Part shown: positions 45,252-56,227 of the stretch, in pieces
Layout of the letters: every line of letters starts with the position of its first letter
Position numbering within the stretch: position 1 is the stretch's first letter
DNA from: Panonychus citri
Taxonomy: Eukaryota; Arthropoda; Arachnida; Trombidiformes; Tetranychidae
Assembly: GCF_014898815.1 (NCBI RefSeq)
Contig: NW_026515520.1
Span: forward strand, 555,946 to 619,945
Direction: 5' to 3'
DNA: 64,000 bases
Translations under genes and position numbers: made by a program
Notes under the pieces: model-generated
Told to the model about the DNA's origin: nothing
The model's input: only the letters and a program-made list of their open reading frames with translations
Database searches by the model: none

Positions 45252-48200
45252 TTAAATTTCTTTACAGATTTTATTGATTTCGTTTTGTAGTTGAGTGAAA
45301 TTAGGACGTTCTGATGAGCTGATTTTCCAACAATTAACCATAATTGTCCAGAATTTATCGGTTTTAGGAATTCCTTTGTCAGGTTTGCTTAGAGTTCCTC
45401 CTCCTTCTAGAAATTTAATTAAATCAACAATTGAATTCTTATTAGTAACTGGGTAATCTGGAATAGCACCAAGACTAAAAAGTTCCCATAAAGTGACACC
45501 AAAGCTCCAGACATCAGATTTATGAGTAAAAATGGGATCATTTCTGATCGATTCGGGTGCGTACCTATTAGGATGAAATATATTTCGGTTAAATTTTTAA
45601 TCAATCTAAATTGTAAATCAAACTAACCATTTAAATGGCAAATAACGAGGGTTCTGACAAAATAAACATCCTCTCCTGGTCCAAGTGATTGAGCTAAACC
45701 AAAATCTGATATCTTTACAGTGTCAGTCGAGGACATGAGTATATTTCGAGCGGCAAGATCTCTATGTACGATTCTCATTTTTTCAAGATATTCCATTCCA
45801 GAGACAATGTCATGAGCATATTTTTGAAATGGTATCGATTTCAATTCATTAGGTTCCAGTTTACGAAGAAATTTGGCCAAAGATCCAAGTTCCATGAATT
45901 CCATGACTAACATTATCTCAGGATCTGAAGGAAAGAAATAAAAGAAAGTAAGTTGAATGAATAAAATCTTGTACATGTTACGATCACCGAACTTGCCTTT
46001 AACTATTCCAATAATGCTGACGATGTTTGGATGAAATACTTTGGTCATTATTTGGAATTCACGTTCAACATCAGTGATGATTCTTTGACCATTACGTTCC
46101 TTTGCTCGTCGGTTAATTCGCTTAACGGCCACAAAATTATCCGAATCAGCAGGATACCGAGCTTTCAAGACTTCGCCATAAGCCCCTGTTCCCAAAATGG
46201 CTTCTCGACCATTACAAGTCGCTATTTGAAGATGATTAACCGGAATGACCCAAGGCAAATCAGTGTCATACTCGTAATCAACACTACATTCATCATCTTC
46301 CTCCAATCGGTAATCATATTCTGATGATACTCGGTAATTGGTGGTCAACTTATTAAGAAATTTAGATAAACTCGACCTCTTTTTGTGCTCACTTTCTTCA
46401 ATATAAGCGTAATGTGAAGGTGAACCTGAGCCTCTGAGTTGATATTCACGGAGAAAAAGTTCACGAATATCTCGGTGCATTTCCATTGGGTGTTTCCTCT
46501 GTTCGGGATCGGGTTGCCAGCAATTGTGAATCAATTGCCAAATAGGTGATGGACAAGACAGTGGACGAGGTAAATTATAAACATCGGTGCCTGGAGGCCT
46601 TTGACCAAGACTGAATATCTCCCATAAGGTTGTGGCACATGCGAAAATATCAACAGATAATGGAAGCGATTCTGAACTAGATGAATATTCCTTGGGTATC
46701 CAAAGTCTATCTCCATTTTCATCAAGGTGAATAAAAGGATCACCGAGTCTCACTTGGAATCTTCTGTTTGACCTTTCGACGACCAATAAAGCTCGACATC
46801 TAATCATCCCATGAGTTAATCCAATCTCGTGGAGATAACATAAAGCTCGAGTTAAATACATGGCACATTCAATTAACTCATAGGTTTTTATTTCTGAATG
46901 ATTTCGACGGAGAAACTCATCCAAAGGTCCTGATGGAAAATAATCACGAACGAAAGCAGGAGGACGAATTGAGATGAATCGAGTTCGTGTAATTAAATCG
47001 GAAGTTAAACTACTCCAATAATCTAATTGCTCGAGAAAATGAGTTACTCGTTGGTCTATCGTAGGCACTTTACAAAGTAACTTGTCGTCGCCATCGTTAA
47101 TCAAATAGTAACGAAACGATTTATCTTTGATTGTTTCCAATCGATTATCTTTGGTTAAGTAATTGTTGAAATTTAGTTTAACGATAATACTTTCGGGTGT
47201 TTCAAGTTTCTCCTGTTTAACTGCATCACAGCATAAAATACACCATTTGAATATGTTAGATCCTAAGGGTGGAATACAAGTTTTCAATTCGATGCAACCA
47301 TTGGTGTCGAAGGAAATTTTGAGCTCTTTTTTGAGCGAATCAAATGTAGAAAAGGTCGCTAAATGTTCATCTTGATCTAATACTATTAGTTTGTCCATTT
47401 TCTTGACGATTTGAAACTTTTAATTCCTGGCCCAACCCAAACGTCAACCACATATTCGTAACGTTTCTCATCGTGACGAATTAAAAAATTACCAATATTA
47501 CATTGACTTTTGTCAAGAAAAATGGCCAGTGAGTCGTTTAAACTGATCGGACCATGACAACGAATCTCTTTAAATTGTAAAATCGACGGAGGCATAACAT
47601 ATTCACAGATACATATTGAATCTCCGGTGATTAGTCTATGATAACCTTCCAAAAGGGATAATAATGATTTAAGAATCATTTTATCGGAAATGGCAAAGAA
47701 AACGGGTGTTCCATTTTTCCGTGATATCTCAACCCCATGATCTTGAACAATAATGAAACAAATATCGGCAATTGTACAGAAAAAATTCCAATCCGGTTGA
47801 TTAGCTTTTTGAGCGGTGAAAATGTCTACCGATTGAAATGGCCTGATCTGAAGGAGAAATTCATTGGTTCCTGGCATCCCGTTTGCTTTTTCAAATCGAC
47901 TGAAAAACAATAAGAAAATAATAAAAAAATTATATTAATAAATTTGATCCTCATTGAAAAGTTGATCAAAATCTTTTCGATCTTCACCTTGCTTTGTAAA
48001 TTGTGAAATTCTCGTATCCAAGATCTTTGATTATCGTTTTATCGTAATTAACAATCTCATAGATAAATTCTTTCTTAACGAATTGACTTTTACCGAGTCC
48101 ATCGTTGTTGGACGCTGCGTGACTCGCCATTGCGAGCGTATGTAAAATCTGAGCTCCTTTCAATTCCTTCAAGAATTTTGATTCAGCTTTATAAGGTGTT

Positions 48201-48747
48201 GGAACAAAATCTCTCAATGATTTAATGTGATTAAGAGCATTTTCCACAGGTATCTTTCTCTCCAGCAGGTAAATCAATAAATCGGTGATAATTAAACCAA
48301 ACAATTGACCAGTATCTTCAATCTTTGAATTTCTGAAAACATCTCTCACTTGACAATAGTAATAATTGAAGGCATTTTCATCAAGAATCTATGAAGGTAT
48401 TGAAAAAGGAAAAAGTAAATCAATTAATCAGATAGATGAGGAAAAAAAAATAATAAACTTACAATTAGTTTCCTGAGATCGTAAGGTTTATACCTTATTC
48501 TTAATTGTAAAAATTTACAGTTATAATCAAGTTCTGTCAGTTTTTGATTCATCGCTAACCAAAGGTTCATTTTTGGACAGTAAAGTGAAAAGAGATGACG
48601 GGCAATTGGACCAATATTACGTTCTCGGCAAATTTCAACAATCAAATCTTCAGTAAATTCAAGTGATGGTCCAATCAATTTATCAATTGTTCTATCAATA
48701 ATTTCTCCATTTTCATAAATGAAAACCGAAATTTTCACCGTTGTCAT
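45252..48747 (-). CDS. JAK/hop: Janus kinase (JAK/Hopscotch type), five exons, two one-base frame breaks
   Basis: Exons on the minus strand: 48747-48463, 48388-47988, 47899-45982, 45924-45628, 45564-45252; introns are 57 to 88 nt. Domain order is FERM (exons 1-2 and the start of exon 3), SH2-like (ends near 47300), JH2 pseudokinase (HGMIRCRALLV in place of HRD, LGDP in place of DFG) and JH1 kinase (GTGAYGEV loop, VAVKRI, HRDLAARNIL, DFGLAQ, WYAPES, DVWSFGVTLWE). JAKs bind cytokine-receptor tails by FERM-SH2 and phosphorylate STATs. The frame shifts by one base in an A run at 47398-47401 inside SH2 and again near 45652-45655 in the activation loop; exon phases close only when both are allowed for, giving about 1071 residues. 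The activation loop shows one Tyr (V-Y-F) rather than the tandem Tyr pair. Whether the breaks are assembly errors or a dying gene is open. Confidence 0.85.
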
Positions 48748-49260
48748 TTTGTGATTTTTTTTTCTTCTTCTATTCAATCAAAATCAAAAGAAATCAAACC
48801 AACTTGACATTTGAATATTTCTAACCCCAACCCTTGGGTTTCCGTTTATACAATCAAAATCACAACCATGATTACACAGAAATCTAATGAAATAAAAAAA
48901 AGACAATTAAAATAAAGAACAAATTAAAATTAAATTCACACAAACAAGTAAATCAAAACAACAACAAATACACCGAGAGTAATTATTACAATGGAGGAAA
49001 AACCTCACGAGGAAATGAATGAAACTTACCAGAAACGCTAATTTACATGTTGATTGTTTTAATTGGCTCTCTTTTAAGGAAATTAAAACTTGTAATCACA
49101 ATTAGTTGATTTGTTTTCTTTCAATTTGTAACTTGATTTGAACAAAGACAAAAAGTAAACAAGACTGAAAGAGAGTCCGTTGCCTAGCAACTAACCAGTT
49201 ACCAGAAGATTGAAATTTGTTTTCATCTCTATATTTTCACTTAATCATTTAATCACCATC
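48748..49260. promoter_or_regulatory. divergent promoter region of JAK and ABHD16A
   Basis: The 513 bases between the two start codons must hold both 5' UTRs and promoters unless upstream non-coding exons exist. I see no clear TATA box for either gene. A run of A-rich sequence at 48890-48990 and a T-rich part at 49070-49130 are present. Confidence 0.45.
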
Positions 49261-51614
49261 ATGATTAACTCATCATTACTCAATTGTATTCTTGGTCCGA
49301 GACTTTACCGTGTCCATGGAACTGCTGAGCTTACGGTGAGAAATTTAAATTTCATCTAATTAACGAGTAACAATCAATTTTTTATTCTAACCAAAGGTTT
49401 TTAGATTCACTGTTTTTGCTTTTCTCAATATTGTTGTTTACTTGTTCTTGTCTTAATGTGATTGTTTTTTTTTTCCTTGTTCAAGAGAATTAGTTGATTT
49501 TTGGTGATTGAAATTAATTCTCTGTGTTGTAATTAATGTTAATCATTGATTGGTTATTGTGTCTATTTGGTTAGTCAATCAGCTTTTTTTGTCATTTTCT
49601 TTTTTGATTGAAAATTGTGTTCATCTATAAGAAGATACTAAATATGAGGAAATGATTGAGAAAATTTGGTTGATACTTGAAAACCTTAGAATACAATTTA
49701 TTGAATTACTTTCCCATTAACGAATAATAAATTTGTTCTTTTCTTTTTTTTTCTTCCTTCTATTTTGATTAGGGTCGTGATTACCAGGCCAAAGCAATCG
49801 AATCGATTAGTGATCGGATCATTCGTTTTATGGTCTTCACTTGTTCCCTTGGTGTCTATTCATCACCAATTTTACTCTTTTTCCTCCATCGCCGTGGATT
49901 CATTACCTTGAGTCCAAGTGTCTCAGTTTCTCATGAATATGTTTCCACCGTTGTTCGTCTTGGTGGAATCTTATCAATCGCTGCATTTGCTGCACTTATA
50001 ACTCGAGGAGTCTCACGACTACGAAACAGTGAATATGTAAATTTCATCTCTGTTCTTAATCGTGTCAAGAAAATGTCACCAGAGGAGATGAAAAATTCAA
50101 CCTTCTTGTTAAACAGATATGATTTTGAATTTACTGATTGGCCTGTTGATTTTAAATGGAATGAATCAAGTCTTGCAGAAATTGGTAAACCTCCTGTTCC
50201 ATTGGCAAGACGATCTCACAATAACACTCTGGTAGATAAGATTCTATCTATTCCATGTAACGTGTTATCTTTTCTTGCTGTTCATACATTTGGCCGTCGA
50301 ATGATTTATCCTGGTTCTGTTTCACTTCTTCAAACTCTTGTCCATCCAACTCTTGTTGATGGAAGAAAACGACTCGTTGAACGTCATAAGGGAAGAAGAT
50401 ACAAATTACTTGCACATGATGGAAATGAAATTGACGCCATGTTTGTTGATCGAAGATCAGTTGGAACAGTTGGACAAACTTTGGTTATTTGTTGTGAAGG
50501 AAACGCTGGATTTTATGAAACAGGAATAACAGTTACCCCTCTTCACACAGGTAGTACAAATTGTTGCAAGGTTAACTTTAAGTTAATTGTTGTTAATTGT
50601 TGTTTCTCAATTTCCCTTAGATTTTTCAGTTCTTGGCTGGAATCACCCTGGTTTCGGTGGAAGTACCGGAATACCTTTCCCTGAGAATGAAGTTTCTGCA
50701 GTTGATGTTGTTGTCAAGTTTGCTATTGATAAACTTGGTTTTAATGAGAAATCAATATTAATCATGGGCTGGTCAATCGGTGGATTTTCATCTTCATGGG
50801 CTGCAATGACTTATCCCAACATTAAAGGCCTCATTTTAGACGCTTGTTTTGACGATCTTTGTCCTCTGGCCATTGCTAAAATGCCTTCAACATGGAAACC
50901 GCTGGTTGTCAATATGGTGAAAAACTATTTCAATCTTAACGTTTCCGCTCATTTGGAAAGATATCCTGGTCCAATTCTTATTATCCGTCGCACACAAGAT
51001 GAAATAATCAATATTCGAGAAGATGAACCAATCAAAACTAATCGAGCCAATGATATTCTCAATAAATTATTCAAATCTCGATTTCCAATTCTCATGAGAG
51101 ATGATAAAGTTTGTGAAATATTAGATAAATGGTTATCTGGTGGCCTTGAAAATCAAAGTGAGTCAATATCAATATCACGATAAGAATATTATCTTATCGA
51201 TTAGAAAAAGAAAACAATTATTTTTCCTTACTTTAACTGCCAATAATATTTCCTCATTTTTTTGTTCATCCATCTTCAGGATCAGTGAGTCGTAGTAAAA
51301 ATGTCGATCCATCTCTTTGTATGTCGATGCTTAAATCATACATCAAAGAGGACGAAGAAAACAGGTCTCAATATCCATTAATGATCGGCGACGAGTTGGA
51401 CTCAATCCAGAGAAGCCAATTAATCTTATTCCTTGTAAGTTAATTTCCAATCAGAATTACATTCAAATTCTAACTCTTCCTAATTGTCAATCTCTGTCAG
51501 GCATCTAAACATTTCGTCGATTTCAATGAACAACATTGTGCACCATTACCAACCCAAATATTTACCGAACCCTGGAATCTATTCAATGCTGTTAAGAACA
51601 CAAGTTCATTGTGA
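49261..51614 (+). CDS. ABHD16A: ABHD16A-type phospholipid hydrolase (five exons)
   Basis: Exons: 49261-49335, 49773-50550, 50621-51157, 51280-51434, 51501-51614, phases consistent, giving 552 residues (the human protein has 558). The N-terminus NCILGPRLYRV and later DFEFTDWPVDF, GRRMIYPGSV, DGNEIDAMFVDRR and LVICCEGNAGFYE are strongly conserved in ABHD16A. Two membrane segments lie near residues 44-65 and 86-106, then the alpha/beta-hydrolase domain. The nucleophile is Ser336 in GWSIGG; the acid is Asp in RRTQDE; the base is His in EQHCAPLP. Mammalian ABHD16A is a membrane phosphatidylserine lipase that makes lyso-phosphatidylserine; the triad is complete, so the same activity is likely here. 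Start chosen as the ATG that gives the conserved N-terminus, spliced from a 75-nt first exon. Confidence 0.93.
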
Positions 51615-52911
51615 TTAAGTAAAATCAATTAAAGTAAAAATGGAACCAAAGATTACTGATTAACGCTCATTGCTTTTTTTTGGTGATCACAATCGTCATT
51701 AATTACTACAGTATTTTACTCTTATATAATGTAAATGTTAATCTGATTTCTTGATAACAATCAACCTACCAGATGATTTAGCTTATATTGGTTTAATTTG
51801 TTTTTCTTTCTACTTTGTAAATTGTTTTTCCAATATTATTCAAACAAAGACTAATTTTTGTCAATGAGCAAACTTAATGATCTTTGTTTTGATTGGTAAA
51901 AAAAAATGCTCGTAAATCTATTTACTACATAATAGTAAACTCTTTTCGATAATTTTCTCAATGAGAAAACTCAATTGATTGTCATCTTTATCTTCCTAAC
52001 TGTTGATTGTCCAGAGGAAACTTTTTTCTTTGGAGTTTCAATTGTTTCCTCATTTCATTTCATCGTACAGATTACATGGGAATTTCAATCTCACTGATTT
52101 ATCTCAAATCCTCTTTCATTGAACCGAATCAACAACTAATTAATTAAACGAAACAGTATTCATTCAACAACAATTATTTAAGAATTACAATCAGTAATCA
52201 TCATGATGGATCAATTTTTGTAATGGTCAAACTATTTTACTAAATTAGATTCTCGATTCAAATAAATTGCATCAGTTCAACTTGAAGGATAATCTAAATT
52301 GTGTCTCTACATGTTAAACAAATTAACCATTGAGTTTATTATCCTCATCTAATCAATTGTTTTAAGTTGATTCTCCTTTCATTATTGTTTACAGTTTACT
52401 CATCTTTAACTTATGTAATAACAATAACAATCAATTGTCTCAATTATAATTACTTAAATTACTCCGATTCAATAAAGATAAATAAACAAAGGTAACAATT
52501 ATATTGTTTTGCCTCAACTCGGGGAATTAACTGATTGTCGTTGCAACGATAATTACAAAGGTCTTGATCATCTAGTTGATTGTAAGTTTCATCGATGAAA
52601 ATTTTTCTCGTGATTGGATATCCCAATAATCACTGATTATTAATAGTGATTCAAATTGATCCATTTCTCATAATGATTGTTTATTGGATGAAGATGATTA
52701 GTTTAATTGAGCAAAGCTTTAGTTACAGGATTACAATTAATCTGATATCTTGTGCGATCTGTGAGACTAGATAATTTGAGTTAATTGTTTGATAACAGGA
52801 AGATTAACTTTAATTACTAAATTATGATATTTTGTCGTTCCTTGTGAAAGTATATAAATGTATTGTCTAATTTTCTAGGAAGTTATTAGTTGACAGTTTC
52901 TCATTGTCATC
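51615..52911. other. spacer between ABHD16A and the alpha-galactosidase gene
   Basis: 1.3 kb AT-rich, no frame or RNA gene recognised. Its last 60 bases are the promoter/5' UTR of the galactosidase gene. Confidence 0.6.
52851..52858 (+). promoter_or_regulatory. TATA box of the alpha-galactosidase gene
   Basis: TATATAAA stands 61 bases before the ATG at 52912, compatible with a start near 52880. Confidence 0.55.
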
Positions 52912-54543
52912 ATGATGAAGTTTTTAATTGTTGCTCTACTTCCTCTGATTGCTACTGTCCATGGACTTGACAATGGCCTTGCCCTTAAGCCTCCGATGGG
53001 CTGGTTATCATGGGCTCGATTTACTTGTGTAACTGATTGTGCTAAATATCCTGATACTTGTATTCATGAAGATTTGTACAAACAAATGGGCGAGAAGTTG
53101 ATTAAAGATGGCTACGTTGAACTTGGTTATGATATTGTGGCCATAGACGATTGTTGGTCAGAATATGAGAGAGACAATGAAACGAAGCGATTAGTTGCTG
53201 ATAGAACTCGATTTCCAAGTGGAATTAAAGCTTTGGCTGATTGGATGCACTCGAAAGGACTTCGACTTGGTCTTTATGGGGACGTTGGTCCGTTGACTTG
53301 TGCAGGGTAAGTCGAATGTCCAAATCTTCGGGTAAAATTTTAATTTTTTCGGTTCTAATATGATGATTTTATCGACAGCTATCCTGCACAGAATGGACCT
53401 GGGGATGGCTTCTTCGATATCGATGCTCAAACATTTGCCGAATGGGGAGTCGATTCCTTCAAATTTGATGGATGTTTCGAAGATCCTAAAAACTTTGATG
53501 TACTTTATCCCAAAATGGCGACTGCTTTCAATAAGACCGGTAAGCTGATCTAATGGACATTTTGTTTTTAATCCTCATACGATTAATCAATCTTTTCTCA
53601 TCTAAAAATTGCTAAGGTGCTCCAATAATTTATCACTGCGAATGGCCATTGTATCAATTCAACGCCAACATTACTCCCAATTATGAATCAATCTCAAAAT
53701 ACTGTAACATGTACAGGAACCATGATGATGTTTGGGATTCATGGAGTAGTGTTTCCAGTATTATTCAATTCTATGGAGATTATCAAGATACTTTCGGACG
53801 TTACAATGGTAAACTGAGATTTTGCTTCATTGATCATTCATCTATAATTTAATCCTTTTGTGTTTAACTATTAATAGGACCTGGTATGTGGTTAGATCCT
53901 GACATGTTGATTATTGGTAACTTTGGATTATCTGAAACTCAATGGGAAACTCAAATGTCTTTCTGGTCAATGTGGTCATCACCTTTGTACATGTCAAACG
54001 ATTTACGAAGAATATCAAAAAGAGCTAAAAAGATTCTTAAGAATCGTCGAGTGATCGAAGTGGATCAAGATAGTCTTGGTAAAATGGCTCGAAGAATGGT
54101 CTATGATAACCCTAAGGGCAAAGTGAGTGAACACTTGATGAATCAACCAATGAATATTAGTAACTTATGAAATTATATTCCAATGTTAGGATCGTCATTT
54201 CGAAGCCTGGACCAAGGAAATGGCCCAAAGAGACGGTAAAACCATCTACGCCGTTCTTTACTACAACGATCAACCTCTTGGTAATCCTGAATATGTAAGT
54301 TAACAATCAAATTCTTCCTCTTTAATCAACTAATTGCTCTATTTTTCCTCTTTAAATTAGTTCACCGTTTCAATGAAAACACTTCTTCCAAATGAAAATT
54401 CTGACTCTAAATTCAAAGTCGTCGACTTATGGGAAGAAGACGAAGACGACGCTCGAATCGGTACTTTCCAAATGTCCGATTCATTAGAGTTAATCGTTAA
54501 TCCTTCCGGAGGCTCTCGAATGGTTTTATTGACCCAAGTCTAA
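52912..54543 (+). CDS. GLA-like: GH27 alpha-galactosidase, secreted/lysosomal (six exons)
   Basis: Exons: 52912-53306, 53379-53539, 53617-53808, 53878-54122, 54190-54294, 54361-54543, giving 426 residues. It begins with a signal peptide (MMKFLIVALLPLIATVHG) followed by the family start NGLALKPPMGWLSW. The catalytic nucleophile is Asp in SFKFDGC; the acid/base is Asp in YRNHDDVW, matching the R-N-x-x-D of human GLA. The substrate-pocket string CEWPLY has Glu and Leu at the two positions that in human GLA favour galactose; N-acetylgalactosaminidases have Ser and Ala there. The gene is therefore called an alpha-galactosidase. It should remove terminal alpha-galactose from glycolipids or oligosaccharides, in lysosome or gut lumen. 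A second ATG-rich start is not needed; the first Met gives the signal peptide. Confidence 0.93.
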
Positions 54544-56227
54544 ATTGTAAACAATCAACTGTACAGCTATTATATCCTTTAATCATATCGAAATTAAATT
54601 TCCAATTTAACCTTAAAATCTGCTTCAAATTTAATGAAATACTTGTTGATTGATATTAGACATTAACAAGTACAAGTATTAAGAAACAATCAATGAAACT
54701 GAAAATATCATAATCAGTATATTCTGGTTGATTGTAACAATCGTTCATTGATAAATTAACAAGGAACAGGAGGAAATTGTTATTTATACTCAACACAATT
54801 AAATTAAATAAAAGTGATCAAAGATTATCACAATTGAAATAATAACCTTCAAGTTAATCAAGTTACCTTGAGAAAAACATTGTCAAAACAATTGGATTAA
54901 TCATTTGGCTTTATTGTCTAACTGAACATTAATTTATCAATGTTACACTCAAAGGAGTTGTCAAAATAGACAATAAACTAATTGTAATTAACTCATTTAT
55001 CTTTTTTTTCCTCTTAAATCTTATCAAAACAAAATTGATTTAGTTTTTGTCAAAATAAATTATCAGTAACAATTTATTGTTATCATTTCAGATGCTTTTC
55101 CAAGTTTAAATACAATCAGAACAATTTATTTTCCATTCAGTTGATTGTTGATTCAGATTTAATTTGATGATTAACTTTCTCCTCTCATTGCTGAGATTTC
55201 ATAAAAGTTAATAAGCTTAACTAACTGATCAGATTGGATTAAGTTTAAATTGTTGACCATTTAAATGAGAAAACTTCATGACAGTTAGTTGATTGTTGGT
55301 AAAGTTTTCAAACAAATTTTCAATATTCTTGTGATAATATTAATAAATCAACTGAATCCAAATCAATGATTGAGTTAATCTGATTAGTAATATTTACTAT
55401 TAGACAAAAAAAACAACGAGAGAAATTAAAATAAATATAAATTAGCAATTAAATGCATAAATGTACATATTAATACATAATGATAACAGTAATTAAGACT
55501 ATTGCAATTTAAAGCAATTCTGATTTCATCTAATCATGAAGGGAAACATTATCATGGTCCAATTTGAATCACTGGTGTCAATTTAAATTAACTATCTCAA
55601 TATATTCAAATGATATTTTCTTATGGTCCGATTTTGTATTTTGGTCAATTGGAGGTGAGATTAAAAAAAACTCCAGGGATGGTCATCGTTGATTATCATT
55701 GGTCACTTGATGATATGTTAGTCCTTTGGAGATGATATTGTAATTGTACATTTAGTAATCAAAATAATTAGTATAAGAAGTAGGATATTATGATGAATTA
55801 AATTATAATGATTACTGGACACAACCAACAACAGGTTAACTGTAAATGACTAGGGTAAAGGCGATGATGAAGGTGATGAAGATGATGAAGATGATGAAGA
55901 TGATGATGAAAATCATGACGATGACTTAATTTGAAAGATACTATGGCGTTCATTTAATGGATCCTTGTTTACTTGATTATCATCAGATTTGAAATACTTT
56001 TTTCATCATAATTTCATCTCAATTTGAAGCTCAACAAAATCTCATCATCATCACTTAGTTGACTTTTGATTGTCAAAATAAATTATATTTACTTTGTCAA
56101 CTTTCATTTGATTGTTACCAAATTGCTTGACTACCTTTAAATTAACCAAGTGAAACTCAATTCATCTAGAATCTTGATGATAATAATAAGATGATTGGTG
56201 AATTTTCAAAGTTTTTCCTTGCACAAT
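54544..56227. other. convergent spacer between alpha-galactosidase and syntaxin genes
   Basis: 1.7 kb AT-rich, no gene seen. A GATGAA/GATGAT repeat lies at 55862-55912. The two flanking genes point towards each other, so it should hold both 3' UTRs. Confidence 0.6.

Noticed and set aside
45419..45604. 61-codon minus frame over the last JAK exon
   Set aside because: Wrong frame; the kinase residues WYAPES and DVWSFG are in the neighbouring frame starting at the acceptor 45565-45566.
47380..47430. A second, independent gene starting at the Met in the JAK SH2 region
   Set aside because: The SH2-like domain continues smoothly over the junction and there is a stop just upstream in that frame; a one-base shift is simpler.
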